From positions 1 to 54,596 of the forward strand of contig JABDEN010000005.1 of NCBI GenBank assembly GCA_013287025.1: a stretch of 54,596 nt of DNA, in the 5' to 3' direction. The translations under genes were made by a program, and so were the position numbers. Under the pieces are notes generated by a model that worked only from the letters and a program-made list of their open reading frames with translations, made no database searches and was not told the origin of the DNA. Every line of letters starts with the position of its first letter. Position 1 is the stretch's first letter. Shown piece by piece: positions 51,586 to 54,596 of this stretch. This DNA comes from Gammaproteobacteria bacterium (GTDB taxonomy: Bacteria > Pseudomonadota > Gammaproteobacteria > DSM-16500).

Positions 51586-53100
51586 TTAATACGCCCTCGC
51601 AAAAATCACCCGCTGCTTACTTTTCCCACCACTAAAAATACACACGCCGCTCTCACCCGCATCGACCATCGGAATACAACGAATAGTGACGTTTAAATCC
51701 TGTTTAATCTTCGCTTCGATCGCAGGATCCCCATTCCAATGTGCGAGCGCAAATCCCGCATTTCCCTCTTTAAAATAGCTATAAAAATCAGCTTCACTAT
51801 TAATAATTGCGGTATTTTGTTGTTGAAATTCGCGCGCGCGTTGCAAAAGCGCCTTTTGTATATTGGCTAATTCTTCTGAAAGAGTCGAAACAAACTCACT
51901 TCGCGAAATCGCTTTTTTATCCTTATATTCTTTATCGCGTCGTCCCATAAAAACCGCGTTATTCTCGACTTCTTTCATGCCGACTTCCACACGGAACGGT
52001 ACTCCTTTTTTCACCCAACTCCATGCTTTTTCTCCGCCAGCCAATTCGCGGGTATCGATATCAACCCTGATCGGTTTTTTATCGTAAGATTGATCACGTA
52101 ATTCACGTGCAAGGGAATCACAATACGCCAAAATGTCGGCGCGTTGTTCTTCTTTGTGAACAATCGGTAAAATGATCACATGCAATGGCGCGATTCTTGG
52201 GGGAAGCACTAATCCATTATCATCGCTTAAGGTCATGATAAGGCCGCCGACCATACGCGTCGAACTACCCCAGGAAGTCGTATAGGCAAATTCTTCCCGG
52301 CCTTCTTTATTCGAAAATTTAATGTTGAAAGCGCGCGAGAAATTTTGTCCCAAGAAATGCGACGTTCCCGCCTGTAATGCTTTTTTATCTTGCATCATCG
52401 CTTCGATCGTATAAGTATGGACTGCGCCCGGGAAACGTTCGCTTTCCGATTTTTCGCCTTTAATGACGGGCATCGCCAGTACATTTTCTGCAAAATCCGC
52501 GTACACGTTCAGCATTTTTAATGTTTCGGCTTCGGCTTCTTCCACGGTGCTATGCGCCGTATGACCTTCTTGCCATAAAAACTCGGAGGTACGTAAAAAC
52601 ATCCGCGTGCGCATTTCCCAGCGCAGCACATTCGCCCATTGATTAATGAGTAACGGCAAATCGCGATACGATTGAATCCAGCGAGAAAAGGCTTCGCCGA
52701 TAATGGTTTCAGATGTCGGGCGGATGATGTAAGGTTCTTCCAATTCACCGCTCGGGACTAATTTTCCTTCCGCATTTTTGGTTAAGCGCGCGTGTGTGAC
52801 GACCGCGCATTCCTTCGCAAAACCCTCAATTTGCGCTGCTTCTTTTTCAAGAAAATGCACAGGAATTAAGAGAGGAAAATAAACGTTTTTATGTCCCGTT
52901 GCTTTAATCGCATCATCCATGATTCGCTGCATATTTTCCCAAATAGCATAACCCCAGGGTTTGATCGTCATGCAGCCCCGCACGGGAGAAACTTCTGCTA
53001 AATCCGCGGCTTTAATAACTTGTTGGTACCATTCTGGATAGTCTTCGAGACGGGTGGGTGAGATTGCTGATTTTTGTTTAATGCTATTGGTCGAGTTCAT
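51586..53100 (-). CDS. proS: prolyl-tRNA synthetase, archaeal/eukaryotic type
   Basis: A 504-residue class II synthetase charging tRNA-Pro. The RPTSETIIGEAFSRWIQSYR (shortened), RWEMRTRMFLRTSEFLWQEGHTAH motif 2 region and the C-terminal zinc-like tail mark it as the type without the editing insertion (ProS type 3), not the usual gammaproteobacterial ProS. The ATG lies inside the end of bcp, overlapping by 17 bases, so the two are probably co-transcribed. A likely horizontally acquired replacement. Confidence 0.95.
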   Translation of the reverse strand: MNSTNSIKQKSAISPTRLEDYPEWYQQVIKAADLAEVSPVRGCMTIKPWGYAIWENMQRIMDDAIKATGHKNVYFPLLIPVHFLEKEAAQIEGFAKECAVVTHARLTKNAEGKLVPSGELEEPYIIRPTSETIIGEAFSRWIQSYRDLPLLINQWANVLRWEMRTRMFLRTSEFLWQEGHTAHSTVEEAEAETLKMLNVYADFAENVLAMPVIKGEKSESERFPGAVHTYTIEAMMQDKKALQAGTSHFLGQNFSRAFNIKFSNKEGREEFAYTTSWGSSTRMVGGLIMTLSDDNGLVLPPRIAPLHVIILPIVHKEEQRADILAYCDSLARELRDQSYDKKPIRVDIDTRELAGGEKAWSWVKKGVPFRVEVGMKEVENNAVFMGRRDKEYKDKKAISRSEFVSTLSEELANIQKALLQRAREFQQQNTAIINSEADFYSYFKEGNAGFALAHWNGDPAIEAKIKQDLNVTIRCIPMVDAGESGVCIFSGGKSKQRVIFARAY

Positions 53101-53554
53101 GTAATACCTTTTGAATATGTTCTTTGACTTTGACTTTACGCCAAATGCCTTGGATTATCCCATTTTCATCAATGAGAAAAGTCGAGCGTTCAATACCTAA
53201 AAATGTGTTACCGAATAAACTTTTTTTATTCAGTATGCCATAAGCTTCGCAAACATCGCCATTAATGTCGGAAAGTAAAGTAAAAGGCAGCGTATATTTA
53301 TTTTTAAATTGCGAGTGTTTTTCTGCGCTATCTTTCGAAATGCCAATAATTTCAGTATTTTTGGCTTTAAAATGCATTTCCGAGTCACGAAAATCACAAG
53401 CCTCTTTTGTGCAACCAGGCGTATTGTCCTTAGGATAAAAATATAAAATAACTTTTTTTCCACGAAAATCCTTGAGAGAAACGGTTCGATTCTCATCAGA
53501 GGGTAGTGTGAAATCTGGGGCTTTGTCTCCGATTTTTAAGCTAACTACGCTCAT
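53084..53554 (-). CDS. bcp: thioredoxin-dependent peroxiredoxin (BCP)
   Basis: A 156-residue peroxiredoxin of the BCP/PrxQ group. The peroxidatic Cys is in YPKDNTPGCTKEACDFRD with the resolving Cys five residues later. It reduces peroxides at the expense of thioredoxin. The opening LKIGDKAPDFTLP is typical. It overlaps proS by 17 bases at its 3' end and is divergent from the last gene of the window. Confidence 0.95.
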   Translation of the reverse strand: MSVVSLKIGDKAPDFTLPSDENRTVSLKDFRGKKVILYFYPKDNTPGCTKEACDFRDSEMHFKAKNTEIIGISKDSAEKHSQFKNKYTLPFTLLSDINGDVCEAYGILNKKSLFGNTFLGIERSTFLIDENGIIQGIWRKVKVKEHIQKVLHELDQ

Positions 53555-53705
53555 GCTTTTAGGTCCTGATTGCTGGATGGATCGAGTATTATAGGGAAAA
53601 AACCTCTAATTAAAAAGATTCATCGAATGTAATGCTGAGGCTTAACTTGTTAAAATATAACCAGTTTCATTTACGTCTCGGCTGGCAATAGGATTTGTGT
53701 TAAAT

Positions 53706-53734
53706 TTGTACAAACTCTCTAAGTTTGGTACAAT
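53706..53734 (+). promoter_or_regulatory. sigma-70 promoter inside an inverted repeat
   Basis: TTGTAC (53706-53711), 17-base spacer, TACAAT (53729-53734). The two hexamers are part of an imperfect palindrome, TTGTACAAACT-N5-AGTTTGGTACAA, so a dimeric regulator could cover the promoter. Drives the 53765 gene. Confidence 0.55.
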
Positions 53735-53764
53735 AAGCCAACATAAGATACAAACGAGGCGCAA

Positions 53765-54596
53765 ATGTTTAGTTTATCAACCATAGACCAATTAAAAAAG
53801 GTTATTCGTGAGGAATTAAAGCAAAGCCAATCGCAATCTCTTGAAGTGAAGACGGCTAAAAGAGAAATAAAAAGTGGCAAGGAAGAAAAGAAAAAAGCGG
53901 CTAAAACCATTCTGAAATTTTGGCGTAGTTCGGTCATTATTAAAAAAATATATCAGCAAAATGGATATGAAACTTATCTTTCCATGTTATTACCTTCCGA
54001 TAAAGACTCAAAGATTGACGAAGAAATAAATCAATTAGCGAAGCTCATGTTTGGTAGAACCGTGGCAAACAGCAGTCATCAAAAACAATTTCCATTTTTA
54101 AATCCTTATCTTCACCATTCTGCACGCTATTATCGCACTGATGAAATACAAGGACCTTTGTTTGACTTAGTTCTTAAAGATTTTGTGCAGACACCTGATT
54201 TGACAAAGTATCTTTATATTCCCGTTTCTATGCTTTCAAGTACGCCTATTAACGATGTCATCAATGATTATTTGATAAAACATGGTGAAGTCATTTTATT
54301 AAGTAATAAAAGTGACATTGGATTTTTGCGTGTAGATGGTTCTTATCTCTACATTAATAAAATAAAAGCAACTGGCATTATTGCTTCCCCTTGGCAGATT
54401 GCAAAATACTGTATGGAAAAGCATAAAGATGCTAAATCAACGAGCTCCATGCAGCCTCATACACTGGATATTGGAGCGCCAAAAAACATTTCTTTATTTT
54501 TGAAACATCCTTGTATGTCTGCATTAAGGGACCTTGGGTGTTCATCTTATCCTACAAAATATTTGGCGCAATGTCTTTTTAATATGTTGCAACTTT
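53765..54596 (+). CDS. unrecognised protein, runs off the right end
   Basis: ATG at 53765 with GAGG (53756-53759) opens a frame that stays open for 277 codons to the end of the window. The first 50 residues are a Lys/Glu/Gln-rich helix (charged, coiled-coil-like), followed by a mixed globular part; no signal peptide, membrane helix or known motif is evident. The promoter at 53706 supports expression. The 3' end is not visible. Confidence 0.75.
   Translation, partial: MFSLSTIDQLKKVIREELKQSQSQSLEVKTAKREIKSGKEEKKKAAKTILKFWRSSVIIKKIYQQNGYETYLSMLLPSDKDSKIDEEINQLAKLMFGRTVANSSHQKQFPFLNPYLHHSARYYRTDEIQGPLFDLVLKDFVQTPDLTKYLYIPVSMLSSTPINDVINDYLIKHGEVILLSNKSDIGFLRVDGSYLYINKIKATGIIASPWQIAKYCMEKHKDAKSTSSMQPHTLDIGAPKNISLFLKHPCMSALRDLGCSSYPTKYLAQCLFNMLQL

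Overview
The window (54.6 kb, low-GC, AT-rich intergenics) looks like a gammaproteobacterial chromosome, most likely a host- or amoeba-associated member of Legionellales (Coxiellaceae/Rickettsiella/Berkiella-like). The reasons are the gene content (rpoH-ftsY-rsmD-trpS, ponA divergent from a reduced pilN-pilO-pilQ-aroK set, a eukaryote-like class I aldolase, an archaeal/eukaryotic-type ProS), several large effector-like proteins (ankyrin-like, coiled-coil, methyltransferase-like, caspase-like), many toxin-antitoxin remnants, and dispersed palindromic repeats that sometimes run into genes. The taxonomic call is inference; no rRNA or tRNA is present.

Layout. 1-700: a gene tail, an XRE regulator with its own inverted repeat, and a broken antitoxin. 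796-4939: housekeeping (rpoH, ftsY, rsmD, trpS) plus two small genes; a perfect CIRCE element lies in front of rpoH. 5065-10821: the most interesting region, a same-strand cluster of an unrecognised 439-aa protein, a 42-aa peptide, a MoaD/ThiS-like sulfur carrier ending Gly-Gly, a MoeZ-like E1 fused to a rhodanese, a YcaO cyclodehydratase-family enzyme and a TfuA protein. Together they look like a self-contained sulfur relay feeding a YcaO-TfuA thioamidation machine acting on a peptide or protein. 10935-18903: accessory genes, namely a D-lactate/glycolate-type FAD oxidase, a YhhQ-type transporter, a phage-style repressor divergent from a second regulator with two TATACT-N4-AGTATA operators between them, and an 860-aa class methyltransferase-like protein with nuclear-localisation-like basic clusters. 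19001-24796: an ALO-type FAD oxidase, a 1167-aa ankyrin-like modular protein and a PH-domain membrane protein.

24850-43343: mostly housekeeping (rubredoxin reductase-like, ubiC-ubiA-pdxB, ponA, pilNOQ-aroK, glutamate dehydrogenase, hemE, yheT-like hydrolase, class II ribonucleotide reductase), interrupted by a coiled-coil effector-like gene, a PIN/Phd toxin-antitoxin pair, another truncated antitoxin and a Thr/Pro/Ala-rich lipoprotein. The ribonucleotide reductase gene is split by a run of eight G.

43363-54596: a putative caspase-like protease, a four-gene operon (2-oxoglutarate amino-acid dioxygenase, short-chain dehydrogenase, MFS and DMT transporters) resembling amino-acid hydroxylation/export systems, queF, a DUF29 gene, a Phd/RelE pair, class I fructose-bisphosphate aldolase, proS, bcp and an unrecognised gene running off the end.

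Three 81-bp palindromic repeats (31-bp arms, 19-bp centre) and many shorter tgtcatgccagc hairpins are scattered through the window. They sit just after stop codons, supply stop codons or C-termini (TfuA, a truncated antitoxin) and in one case an unrelated palindrome is inserted in frame inside the YcaO gene.
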